Part shown: piece after piece, positions 15,735 to 23,952 of the stretch
Numbering within the stretch: the first letter of the stretch is position 1
How the letters are laid out: the number at the start of each line of letters is the position of its first letter
Notes under the pieces: generated by a model
What the model was told of the DNA's origin: nothing
Database searches by the model: none
The model's input: the letters and a program-made list of their open reading frames with translations, nothing else
Source: Herbiconiux moechotypicola
GTDB lineage: Bacteria; Actinomycetota; Actinomycetes; Actinomycetales; Microbacteriaceae
Length of the DNA stretch: 64,000 bases
Direction: 5' to 3'
Assembly (NCBI RefSeq): GCF_024979255.1
Contig: NZ_JANLCN010000001.1
Span: 62,001 to 126,000, forward strand
Position numbers and translations under genes: made by a program

Positions 15735-17767
15735 GCCGTCGCCGGAGCGGAGGACCGCTCCACCAGCACCCCGCCGGCCGCGACGGTCGCGCCCGACGGC
15801 AGCGTCGCATCCTGGGCCGTGTGGTTGATCCAGGTGGTGAAGGTGCGGCCGTCGTCGCCGCGGCGCACCACCCCCTCGACGCCGTCGAGCGAGGCCGGGG
15901 TGGGAACTATTCCCGCATCGGCATATGCTCCCGCGAGCACGGTGCGCAGCTCATCGACGGAGACGTCGGTGGAGACGTACCAGGCGGAGCCGAGCCCCAC
16001 CCGGTGCCGGGTGACCGCGGCCCCGCCGGCCACCGGGCCGGTCTCGTACACGGCCACCGCATCCGCACCCTCGAGCCGGAGGTCGTCGGTCCAGCGCGAG
16101 CCCGAGACTCCGGTGGACAGCCTGACGACCTCGCCGTCGCGCAGCGGCGCGAACTCCTGCACCGACGCCCCGAGCAGCGAGCGCAGGGCCCCGGGCATCG
16201 GTCCCTCGTGCACCCTGCCGGTGCCGTCGACGATGCCCGAGAAATAGCCGGCGACGAACACGCCGCCGTTCTCCACGTAGACCCGCAGCGCCTCGGCATC
16301 GTCGAGGCTCAGTACGTAGAGCATCGGGGCGATGACGAGGTCGTAGCCGGAGAGGTCGTGCGACGGGTGCCTGAAGTCGACCGTCACCCCGTCGTGCCAG
16401 AGCCGCGAGTAGTAGGTCTCCACCTGGCGCCGGTGGTCGAGCTCCACGCTCGGGCGCATCTCGGCGTCCTGCGCCCAGAACGACTCCCAGTCCCAGAGGA
16501 TCGCCACGCGCGCCGTGACCCGGCTGCAGAGAGCATCGGCGAGCGAGTCGAGCTCGGCCCCGAGCGCGGTCAGCTCGCGGAACTGCCGCGAGTCGGTGCC
16601 GGCGTGCGGGATCATCGCCGAGTGGAACTTCTCGGCACCGAACCGCGAGGCCCGCCACTGGAAGAACAGGATGCCGTCGGCGCCGCGCGCGAAGTGCTGC
16701 ATGCTGTTGCGCACGAGCTCCCCGGGCTGCTTGCGGAGGTTCCGCGGCTGCCAGTTCACGGCCGACGTGGAGTGCTCCATGAGGAGCCACGGGTCACCGC
16801 CGGCGAGCGAGCGGGTGAGGTCGGCGTCGAGCGCGAGCAGGATGTGGTTGTCGGGCCGTTCCGCCACGAGGTAGTGGTCGTTGGAGACGATGTCGACCTC
16901 GCGGGCCCAGCTCCAGTAGTCCATCGCCAGGCAGTTGGTGGCCATGAAGTTGGTGGTGACGGGCACGCCCGGGGAGAGCCGGTGCAGGATGTCGCGCTCG
17001 CGCACGAAGCACTGCAGGATGGCGTGGTTCGAGAACCGCGCCCAGTCGAGCTTCTGCGCCGGGTTCACCACGGCGGCGGTGGTGCGGGGTGCGTCGATCT
17101 GGGCCCAGTCGTAGTAGTACTGGCCCCAGAACGTGGTTCCCCAGGCCGTGTTGAGCGCCTCGAGGCTGCCGTACCGCTCTTCGAGCCACACGCGGAAGGC
17201 CCGCACCGACGACTCGTCGAAGCTCTCGGAGATGGGCGCACCGTACTCGTTGTGCACGTGCCAGAGCTTCACCGCCGGATGCGCGCCGTAGCGCTCGCCC
17301 AGCGCGCTGGTGATGCGCGCCGCGGCCTCGTGGTACTCGGGCGAGCTCGGGCTGGCCATGCCGCGCGACCCGAAGCCGAGCAGCACGCCGTCACGGGTGA
17401 CGGGGCGGGCCTCGGGATGCGCGCTCCAGAACCACGCGGGCGGTGAGGCCGTGGGGGTGCCGAGATCGACGCCGATGCCGTTCTCGTGCAGCAGCCCGAT
17501 CACCTCGTCGAGCCAGCCGAAGTCGAACTCTCCCGGGCGGGGCTCGAGCAGGGCCCACGAGAAGATGCCGATGGAGACCAGGTCGACGCCGATCTCGCGC
17601 ATGAGCGCCACGTCGTCGAGCCACACCGCACGGGGCCACTGCTCGGGGTTGTAGTCGCCGCCGAAGGCGATGCGCGTGGTGCCGGGGATCCACCCGCTCC
17701 GGGGGAGCACCGAGGTCTCCGCGTCGGGGGTCGTGTCGTCGTCGACGCGAGCGGGGAGGGACGTCAT
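15731..17767 (-). CDS. beta-galactosidase, glycoside hydrolase family 42
   Basis: A 678-residue GH42 enzyme without a signal peptide, so it works in the cytoplasm on imported galactosides. The start of the barrel is FGGDYNPEQWP (residues 35-45). The acid/base is Glu174 in WHVHNEYG and the nucleophile Glu331 in LLMEHSTSAVNWQ, both at the expected places. The trimerisation domain follows from about residue 410 and a small beta domain ends the protein. GH42 enzymes prefer plant or oligosaccharide galactosides over lactose. Shine-Dalgarno AGGAG lies seven bases before the ATG. It is divergent from an ABC sugar importer across a 175-base control region. Confidence 0.92.
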   Translation of the reverse strand: MTSLPARVDDDTTPDAETSVLPRSGWIPGTTRIAFGGDYNPEQWPRAVWLDDVALMREIGVDLVSIGIFSWALLEPRPGEFDFGWLDEVIGLLHENGIGVDLGTPTASPPAWFWSAHPEARPVTRDGVLLGFGSRGMASPSSPEYHEAAARITSALGERYGAHPAVKLWHVHNEYGAPISESFDESSVRAFRVWLEERYGSLEALNTAWGTTFWGQYYYDWAQIDAPRTTAAVVNPAQKLDWARFSNHAILQCFVRERDILHRLSPGVPVTTNFMATNCLAMDYWSWAREVDIVSNDHYLVAERPDNHILLALDADLTRSLAGGDPWLLMEHSTSAVNWQPRNLRKQPGELVRNSMQHFARGADGILFFQWRASRFGAEKFHSAMIPHAGTDSRQFRELTALGAELDSLADALCSRVTARVAILWDWESFWAQDAEMRPSVELDHRRQVETYYSRLWHDGVTVDFRHPSHDLSGYDLVIAPMLYVLSLDDAEALRVYVENGGVFVAGYFSGIVDGTGRVHEGPMPGALRSLLGASVQEFAPLRDGEVVRLSTGVSGSRWTDDLRLEGADAVAVYETGPVAGGAAVTRHRVGLGSAWYVSTDVSVDELRTVLAGAYADAGIVPTPASLDGVEGVVRRGDDGRTFTTWINHTAQDATLPSGATVAAGGVLVERSSAPATA

Positions 17768-17789
17768 GGGCTACTCCTGGGGATGTGAC

Positions 17790-17803
17790 TGTTTGCGGTT
17801 ACA
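17790..17803. promoter_or_regulatory. LacI-type operator candidate, GH42 side
   Basis: TGTTTGCGGTTACA has the CG-centred 14-base form of LacI-family operators and shares the half CGGTTACA with the second site at 17878. It lies 23 bases before the GH42 start. Confidence 0.5.
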
Positions 17804-17877
17804 GCACATGATGAAGCCAAGACTGGCGGATTGGCAAGTCGAGTAGGCACCTGCTGTGTCGCAATTGCGTTCTGAAC

Positions 17878-17891
17878 TAAAACCGGTTACA
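17878..17891. promoter_or_regulatory. LacI-type operator candidate, importer side
   Basis: TAAAACCGGTTACA contains the perfect 8-base palindrome AACCGGTT and shares CGGTTACA with the site at 17790. It lies about 50 bases before the substrate-binding protein start. Two similar sites in one divergent region fit joint control of both operons by a LacI protein; the paralogues at 13664 and 21172 are the candidates. Confidence 0.5.
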
Positions 17892-17942
17892 TTCGCCGTG
17901 CCGCATCACTCACAGCGGCCCCCGCACTCAACGAGGAGGACC

Positions 17943-19241
17943 ATGCGCAGCACACTCCGCGCCGGAATCGGCGCCGCGATCGCCATCACGGCGCTCGCAC
18001 TCACCGGATGCTCCGGTTCATCGGGCGGCTCAGACGGCCCGGTCGAGCTCACCTACTGGGGCTGGGCGCCCAACATGGAGCAGATCGTCGACGCCTACAA
18101 CGAGAGCCAGGACGGCATCCACGTCACCTACGTCAAGACCGACGCGGGCGACCCGGCCGTCACGAAGTTCCTCACCGCCATCCAGGCCGGCAGCGGAGCC
18201 CCCGACCTCATGCAGGCCGAGTACCAGAAGATCCCGACGCTGCTGGCCTCCGACGCCATCATCGACATCGCCGACAAAGTCGACTCCGAGACGGAGGGCA
18301 AGTTCAGCGAGGGCGTGTGGTCGTCGGTGACCCTCGGCACCGACGGCGTCTACGCCCTGCCGCAGGACTCCGGGCCGATGATGTTCTACTACCGCGAGGA
18401 CATCTTCGACCAGATGGGTCTCACCGTGCCCACCACCTGGGACGAGTACGCCGAGGTGGCCAAGACCGTGCACGAGGCCGACCCGAGCAAGTACCTCGGC
18501 ACCTTCTCCTCGATCGATCCCGGTCAGTTCGCCGGGCTCACCCAGCAGGCCGGGGCCTCGTGGTGGTCGTCCGACGACGGCGCCTGGGGCGTCGACATCG
18601 ACTCCGAGCCGGTGCAGGAGGTGGCCTCGTTCTGGGGCGGCCTGGTGGAGTCGGGCGTGATCGACAACAAGCCGCAGTACACCCCTGAGTGGAACGCCGC
18701 CCTCAACGACGGCAGCCAGATCGGCTGGGTCTCCTCGGTGTGGGCTCCCGGCGTGCTCGCCGGCAACGCGCCCGACACCGCGGGCCTGTGGCGCATGGCG
18801 CCCCTGCCGCAGTGGGACGCCTCCGACCCCGCCACCGGCAACTGGGGCGGCTCGGCCGTCGCGGTCTCGTCGCAGTCGCAGAACGTCGACGCCGCCGTGG
18901 AGTTCGCCACCTGGCTGAACACCTCTCCCGAGGCCGTGGCGCAGCTGGTGAGCGTGAGCGGGCTCTACCCCGCCGACACCGCCGACTCGGCCGAGGCGCT
19001 CACCGAGCCGTTCGAGTTCTTCAGCAACCAGCCCGACTTCTACGAGCTGGCCGCCGAGATCGCCGACACCGTGCAGCCCTTCACCTACGGGCCCAACGTC
19101 AACGTCGCCTACAGCGCGTTCAACGACGAATTCGGCAAGGCGGCGGCCTCGAAGTCGCAGGCCGACTTCCTCACCGCGGTGACGCAGATGCAGGAGATCA
19201 CGCTGACCGACCTCGAAGACACCGGGTTCACCACGAAGTAG
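17943..19241 (+). CDS. sugar ABC importer, substrate-binding lipoprotein
   Basis: A 432-residue solute-binding protein of the CUT1 (maltose/oligosaccharide) type. It has a lipoprotein signal with the cleavage box LTGC at about residues 21-24, then a serine/glycine linker and the two-lobe domain beginning VELTYWGWAPNMEQIVDAYN. The repeated block PQDSGPMMFYYREDIF is typical of the family. GAGGAGGA lies just before the ATG, so the longer in-frame extension from 17856 is rejected. It stands first in an operon with two permeases and a LacI gene. No ATPase is encoded, so it must borrow a shared MsiK-like ATPase, as is common in Actinobacteria. Cargo is probably a galactoside, judged from the divergent GH42. 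Confidence 0.9.
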   Translation: MRSTLRAGIGAAIAITALALTGCSGSSGGSDGPVELTYWGWAPNMEQIVDAYNESQDGIHVTYVKTDAGDPAVTKFLTAIQAGSGAPDLMQAEYQKIPTLLASDAIIDIADKVDSETEGKFSEGVWSSVTLGTDGVYALPQDSGPMMFYYREDIFDQMGLTVPTTWDEYAEVAKTVHEADPSKYLGTFSSIDPGQFAGLTQQAGASWWSSDDGAWGVDIDSEPVQEVASFWGGLVESGVIDNKPQYTPEWNAALNDGSQIGWVSSVWAPGVLAGNAPDTAGLWRMAPLPQWDASDPATGNWGGSAVAVSSQSQNVDAAVEFATWLNTSPEAVAQLVSVSGLYPADTADSAEALTEPFEFFSNQPDFYELAAEIADTVQPFTYGPNVNVAYSAFNDEFGKAAASKSQADFLTAVTQMQEITLTDLEDTGFTTK

Positions 19242-19247
19242 TGCCCA

Positions 19248-19276
19248 GGCGGGGTCGGGCGATGCCCGGCCCCGCC
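19248..19276 (+). terminator. strong intercistronic hairpin
   Basis: Arms 19248-19259 and 19265-19276 pair at 11 of 12 positions around a 5-base loop. The hairpin begins six bases after the stop of the binding-protein gene and has no T-run. In maltose-type operons such structures protect or attenuate message so that binding protein exceeds permease. That role is inferred here. Confidence 0.6.
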
Positions 19277-19347
19277 GCATCCCGCGCCCCCTCCCGCGCC
19301 CCCATCCCCTCGCACGCCCCCACCCTCACAGGAGAGACCGAGACCCC

Positions 19348-20277
19348 ATGACCACCGTGACCGCCCGCCGGCCGGGAGCCCGCCGCGGACTCGCCACCCC
19401 GTGGCTGATGCTCATCCCCGCGATCGTGCTGTTCGTGCTCTTCTTCGCCGCGCCGATCGCCTACACGCTCGTGCTGAGCTTCCAGAAGTCGCAGGTGAAC
19501 GGGCTCGGCCTCGGCTCCGGGGGCCGTGAGACCGTGTTCGCGGGCTTCGCGAACTACGTCTCCTCGCTCTCCGACCCCGACTTCATCGCCAGCGTCGTGC
19601 GGGTGGGCGTCTACGGCCTCATCCTGGTGCCCACCATGCTCGGCCTCGCGCTGCTGTTCGCCCTGCTGCTCGACTCGAAGCGCACCAGGGCCAAGGGCTT
19701 CTCGCGCGTCACCATCTTCCTGCCCTACGCTGTGCCGGCCGTCATCTCGTCGCTGCTCTGGGGCTTCCTCTACCTGCCCGCGGTGAGCCCGTTCTTCGAC
19801 ATCGCCGACGCCCTCGGTGTGATGCTGCCCGACCTGCTCTCGGGAGACGCCGTCATCATCGCGATCGCCAACATCGCCCTCTGGGGCGGTGTCGGCTTCA
19901 ACATGGTGGTGATGTACACCTCGCTCAAGGCGATCCCCAGCGACATCTACGAGGCGGCGACGCTCGACGGGGCCACCGAGGTGCAGATCGCCCTGCGCAT
20001 CAAGATCCCCATCATCATGCCGTCGCTCATCATGACCGCGATCTTCTCGATCATCGCCACCCTGCAGGTGTTCGCCGAGCCGGTCACGCTGAAGCCGCTC
20101 AGCAACTCCATCTCGTCGACCTTCACCCCGCTCATGACCGTCTACCGCGACGCCTTCACCCGCAACGACGTCTACGCGGCCTCGGCGACGAGCATCATCA
20201 TCGCCGTCGCCACCTTCGCCCTGTCCTTCCTGTTCCTACGCGTCGTGCAGCGGCGCGCCTTCGGAGGTGAGAACTGA
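19348..20277 (+). CDS. sugar ABC permease, MalF type
   Basis: A 309-residue inner-membrane permease of the CUT1 family with six predicted membrane segments; the first is LMLIPAIVLFVLFFAAPIAY. The cytoplasmic EAA loop that docks the ATPase is YEAATLDGATEVQIALRIKIP. It starts at an ATG preceded by AGGAGAG and its TGA shares one base with the next permease ATG (TGATG at 20275-20279). It forms the channel with the following gene and receives sugar from the upstream binding protein. Confidence 0.92.
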   Translation: MTTVTARRPGARRGLATPWLMLIPAIVLFVLFFAAPIAYTLVLSFQKSQVNGLGLGSGGRETVFAGFANYVSSLSDPDFIASVVRVGVYGLILVPTMLGLALLFALLLDSKRTRAKGFSRVTIFLPYAVPAVISSLLWGFLYLPAVSPFFDIADALGVMLPDLLSGDAVIIAIANIALWGGVGFNMVVMYTSLKAIPSDIYEAATLDGATEVQIALRIKIPIIMPSLIMTAIFSIIATLQVFAEPVTLKPLSNSISSTFTPLMTVYRDAFTRNDVYAASATSIIIAVATFALSFLFLRVVQRRAFGGEN

Positions 20278-21167
20278 TGGCGGCCACGCTCGTCAGCGCC
20301 CGACCCCGCGCATCCCGCGCCCTCGCCCTGCCCCGAGGGCAGCGCACCAGCATCACCTCGACGGCCGTGCTGCTCATCGGCGCCCTCTACTGCCTGCTGC
20401 CCATCGCCTGGGTGCTCGTGGCGAGCACCAAGAGCGGCGGCGAGCTGTTCTCGACCAACACCTTCGTGCCGAGCACGCACCTGTGGGAGAACATCGTCGA
20501 GCTCACCCAGTACCGCGGCGGGCTCTACTGGCGGTGGATGCTCAACACGGCCCTCTACGCCGGTGTGGGCGCCCTGCTCTCCACCGTGGTGTCGTCGCTG
20601 GCGGGCTTCGCGCTGGCGAAGTACGAGTTCAAGGGCAAGAGCGCCGTGTTCACCGTGCTGCTCGCCGGGGTGCTCGTGCCGGGGGTCATCCTGGCCATTC
20701 CGCAATACTTCATGCTCGCGCAGATCGGGCTCACCAATACCTACTGGGCGGTGCTGCTGCCGCAGATCGTGAGCCCGTACGGCATCTACCTGGCGCGCAT
20801 CTACACCTCGGCCTCGGTGCCCACCGACGTGATCGAGGCCGCCCGCACCGATGGCGCCGGCGACTTCAGGATCTTCTGGCGGATCGCGATCCCCATGATG
20901 TCGCCCGCGCTCGTGACCATCTTCCTGTTCCAGTTCGTGGGCATCTGGAACAACTTCATGCTGCCCTACATCATGCTCGGCAACGACGCGCTGTACCCCA
21001 TCACGGTGGGCCTGAACGGTCTGCTCAACCAGGGATCGAGCGTGCCCGCGCTCTACTCGCTGGTGGTCACCGGGGCGCTGCTGTCGATCATCCCGCTCGT
21101 CGCCCTCTTCCTCGTGCTGCAGCGGTTCTGGAAGGTCGACCTCGGGGCCGGAGCCGTGAAGGCGTGA
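20277..21167 (+). CDS. sugar ABC permease, MalG type
   Basis: A 296-residue permease, the second channel subunit. Six membrane spans are visible and the EAA loop reads IEAARTDGAGDFRIFWRIAIP near residue 195, with the characteristic PTDV before it. It overlaps the upstream permease by one base and ends only four bases before the next gene, so the importer and the LacI regulator are one transcript. The C-terminus ends in basic residues facing the cytoplasm as usual for MalG-type proteins. Confidence 0.92.
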   Translation: MAATLVSARPRASRALALPRGQRTSITSTAVLLIGALYCLLPIAWVLVASTKSGGELFSTNTFVPSTHLWENIVELTQYRGGLYWRWMLNTALYAGVGALLSTVVSSLAGFALAKYEFKGKSAVFTVLLAGVLVPGVILAIPQYFMLAQIGLTNTYWAVLLPQIVSPYGIYLARIYTSASVPTDVIEAARTDGAGDFRIFWRIAIPMMSPALVTIFLFQFVGIWNNFMLPYIMLGNDALYPITVGLNGLLNQGSSVPALYSLVVTGALLSIIPLVALFLVLQRFWKVDLGAGAVKA

Positions 21168-21171
21168 ACCG

Positions 21172-22221
21172 GTGACGAGCCCGCGCGGCGGCGGCCGGCC
21201 CCGTGCCGCCCGCCCCACGATCCGTGACGTCGCGGCGATGGCCGGGGTGTCGAGCGGCACCGTGTCGCGGGTTCTCAACGGCAAGAACTGGGTGAGTCCG
21301 GATGCGCGCAGCGCGGTGGAGGCGGCGATCGCCACGACCGGCTACCGGGTGAATCCGCACGCGCGCAACCTCGCGCTCAGCCGCGCGAACTCTGTCGCCT
21401 TCCTGCTCACCGAGACGCAGCAGGTGCTGTTCGAAGACCCGAACTTCGCCCGCCTGGTGCGCGGCACCACCGAAGCGCTCGCCGCGCGCGACGTGTCGAG
21501 CGTGCTCATCATGGCGGGCGACCTGCCCGAGCAGTCGCGGGCGATGGCCTACATCGCGGCCGGGCACGTCGACGGTGTGCTGCTGGCCTTCACCTCGGCG
21601 GGCGGCACCCCGCTCATGCGGCGACTGGTGGAGGCGGGCGTGCCGCTGGTGGCCTGCGGGATGCCCGTGGGCGGCTTCGACGGCGCGATCGGCAGTGTGT
21701 CGGCCGACGACAGGCACGGCGCGGTGGAGATGGTGCGGTACCTGGTGTCGCGGGGGCATCGGCGCATCGCGACGATCGCCGGGCCCGCCGACACCCCTGG
21801 GGGCATCGCCCGGCTCGAGGGGTATCGGCAGGTGATCTCGGAGCAGGGCGGCCTTGTCGACGCCGATGACGCTCTCGTGGAGGTCTCCGACTACACGGTC
21901 GGCGGAGGAGCGGCGGCGATGCGCGCCCTGCTCGCGCGTCGGCCCGACCTCGACGCGGTCTTCGCCGCGAACGACGCGATGGCGGTGGGTGCCCTCGACG
22001 CCCTGCGGTCGGCCGGGCGGCGGGTGCCCGACGACGTGGCGGTGGCGGGCTTCGACGACAACGACTTCGCCGCCCGCTCGACCCCGGCGCTCACGACCGT
22101 GCGGCAGCCCTTCCCGCGAATCGCCGCCGAGATGGTGCGTGTGCTGCTCGAGACCATCGGGGGCGAGCAGCCCGCATCCGTCACGCTGCCCACCTCGCTC
22201 GTGCTGCGCGAGACCGCCTGA
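21172..22221 (+). CDS. LacI family regulator (paralogue 2)
   Basis: A 349-residue LacI-type repressor at the end of the importer operon. The DNA-binding head reads PTIRDVAAMAGVSSGTVSR and continues VLNGKNWVSPDARSAVE. It is a close paralogue of the protein at 13664-14677; the recognition helix is the same, so both should read the same operator, most likely the CGGTTACA sites at 17790 and 17878. GTG at 21172 follows the MalG stop by four bases. The effector domain is complete and ends in SVTLPTSLVLRET. Having two near-equal repressors around one sugar locus suggests response to two related ligands or a recent duplication. Confidence 0.88.
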   Translation: MTSPRGGGRPRAARPTIRDVAAMAGVSSGTVSRVLNGKNWVSPDARSAVEAAIATTGYRVNPHARNLALSRANSVAFLLTETQQVLFEDPNFARLVRGTTEALAARDVSSVLIMAGDLPEQSRAMAYIAAGHVDGVLLAFTSAGGTPLMRRLVEAGVPLVACGMPVGGFDGAIGSVSADDRHGAVEMVRYLVSRGHRRIATIAGPADTPGGIARLEGYRQVISEQGGLVDADDALVEVSDYTVGGGAAAMRALLARRPDLDAVFAANDAMAVGALDALRSAGRRVPDDVAVAGFDDNDFAARSTPALTTVRQPFPRIAAEMVRVLLETIGGEQPASVTLPTSLVLRETA

Positions 22222-22252
22222 GGCAAGACCGCCCGATGGCGGCCCCTCAGGC
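22216..22252. terminator. bidirectional terminator hairpin
   Basis: GCCTGAGG (22216-22223) pairs perfectly with CCTCAGGC (22245-22252), and inside it CCGCC (22229-22233) pairs with GGCGG (22238-22242) around CGAT. The stop codons of the convergent LacI and kinase genes lie in the outer arms. There is no T-run, as usual in high-GC genomes. Confidence 0.55.
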
Positions 22253-23932
22253 GATGTCGGCGAGGGGGAGGGCGAGCGTGGCCACCGTTCCCTTGCCCGG
22301 GCGGGAGGTGAGGTCGAGGTGCGCGCCGTGCGCCTCGGCGAGGGTACGGGCGATGGAGAGGCCGAGCCCCAGGCCGGGAACGGCGTTCCGCCTGGTCGAC
22401 GCGGTGCGGTAGAAGCGTTCGAACGCCTGCCTGAGCTCGACGTCGCTCATGCCGACGCCCGAGTCGGAGATCTCGACGAGCACGGCGTCGGAGTCGGTGT
22501 CGCGCCGCACGCCCACCACGACGGTGCCCCCGCTCGGGGTGAACAGCACCGCGTTCGACGCGAGGGCGTCGACGACGGTCTCGAGGTCTCGCGCGGGGAA
22601 CCTCACCGGGGTTCCCGCGCCGGCGGCCGACGCCAGGTCGTCGACCAGCGCGAACGAGACGCCCTTCGCCTCGGCGGCCGAACGCGCCTGGTGCACGCCC
22701 TGCTCGACCACGGGGGAGACGGCGGTGCGCGGTTCGACCTCGGCGAGCACGGCCCGCCCGGCGGTGATGAGCTGGTTCACGATGGCGAGCTGACGCTCGG
22801 CGGCCCGTGAGATGGTCTCGCCCTGGGCGGCCACCTGCTCGTCGGGCGAGAGCGCGAGCAGTTCGGCGTGACCGAGGATGGTGGTGAGCGGGGTCTTCAG
22901 CTCGTGGCCCACGTCGTCGAGGAACCGGTCGCGCACCTCCACCGCCTGCACCAGCTCGGTGATGTCGTGCCCCACGAGCACCACGCCGGTGACCTCCCCG
23001 TCGGGGCCCGACACCGCCCGCGCCGTGATCGAGAGCACGAGCTGGTCGCCGGGCGGGCCCACCAGCAGACGGTTCTTGCCCCTCAGCTCGCCCGCCACGA
23101 TGCGTCGCACGATGTCGAGGTCCACCTCGATGCGCTCGCCGCCGGAGAGCTCGTACACCTCGGCGGGTGGCCCGTCGAGGGTGAGTTCTGGCCGGCCCAC
23201 GCGCATCCCGATGGCCAGCGCCGCGTCGTTGGCCACGATGGCCCGGCCGTCGAGCCCGAACACCGCGAGGGCGTCGGAGGTGGTCTCGGCCAGCGCTCGG
23301 ATGGTGAGTTCGGCTCCCTCGGACTGCCGCTGGGCGGCGCGGGCGCGCTCCGCCTCGCGCTCGGCGTCGCGCTGCCGCCGGGTGAGGTCGCGGCCGATGG
23401 AGGAGGTGGTGACCGCGAAGAACGAGATCATCACGGGGAGGGCGAGCACTTGCGCCCAGGCTGCGGGAGACTGCACGTCGAAACCCGTGCGCAGCAGCGG
23501 GTAGCTCGTGACGAAGCAGGTGGCGAGCACTCCGGCCACCGCGAGGGGAGCGGGGAAGGCGAACGCCAGCCAGCCCAGGGGGAACACGACGAGCAGGCCC
23601 ACGGCGGGCAGGATGTCGATCACGTCGGCGCGGATGAACGTGCACGCCACGATGTCGAGCAGGGGCACGATCGCGAGCCACGCGCCCGGTGTGCTCCCGG
23701 CATCGAACCGCCGCGAGAGCGAGATAGCCACCTGCACCGCGGTGAGCACCACGACCGTCGCCACCCCGGCGAGGAACTCCGCGGTGAAGTGGGCGGGGTC
23801 GATGATCGCCACCGCGACGACCGTGACCGTCACCGCGAACAGCAGCATCACCTGCGCGAACGGCTGACGGCGCGCCTGCGATGCGATCGACGGCCGAGCC
23901 GCCGGCGGCTGCGGAGCCCCGGCATCCCCCAT
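22247..23932 (-). CDS. orphan membrane sensor histidine kinase
   Basis: A 561-residue kinase. Residues of about 28-175 hold six hydrophobic membrane segments. A coiled segment follows (RRQRDAEREAERARAAQRQ, 185-203), then a PAS domain (about 208-330). The HisKA helix carries phospho-acceptor His343 in DVGHELKTPLT. The ATPase domain has the N box around Asn460 (ASNAVLF), EISDSGVGM and GLGLGLSIA. No response regulator gene is adjacent, so its partner is elsewhere. A TACGCT box lies six bases before the ATG. The PAS domain and multi-span sensor suggest redox, membrane or small-ligand sensing; the signal is unknown. Confidence 0.9.
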   Translation of the reverse strand: MGDAGAPQPPAARPSIASQARRQPFAQVMLLFAVTVTVVAVAIIDPAHFTAEFLAGVATVVVLTAVQVAISLSRRFDAGSTPGAWLAIVPLLDIVACTFIRADVIDILPAVGLLVVFPLGWLAFAFPAPLAVAGVLATCFVTSYPLLRTGFDVQSPAAWAQVLALPVMISFFAVTTSSIGRDLTRRQRDAEREAERARAAQRQSEGAELTIRALAETTSDALAVFGLDGRAIVANDAALAIGMRVGRPELTLDGPPAEVYELSGGERIEVDLDIVRRIVAGELRGKNRLLVGPPGDQLVLSITARAVSGPDGEVTGVVLVGHDITELVQAVEVRDRFLDDVGHELKTPLTTILGHAELLALSPDEQVAAQGETISRAAERQLAIVNQLITAGRAVLAEVEPRTAVSPVVEQGVHQARSAAEAKGVSFALVDDLASAAGAGTPVRFPARDLETVVDALASNAVLFTPSGGTVVVGVRRDTDSDAVLVEISDSGVGMSDVELRQAFERFYRTASTRRNAVPGLGLGLSIARTLAEAHGAHLDLTSRPGKGTVATLALPLADIA

Positions 23933-23938
23933 CGCTGA

Positions 23939-23944
23939 AGCGTA
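23939..23944 (-). promoter_or_regulatory. -10 box of a leaderless start
   Basis: TACGCT on the minus strand is six bases before the ATG of the histidine kinase at 23932. Confidence 0.4.
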
Positions 23945-23952
23945 CCGCGCGA

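Noticed and set aside
15653-17446. A 597-codon plus-strand frame opposite the beta-galactosidase
   Set aside because: The minus strand encodes an intact GH42 enzyme with both catalytic glutamates; the plus frame has low-complexity H/R/E/V composition.
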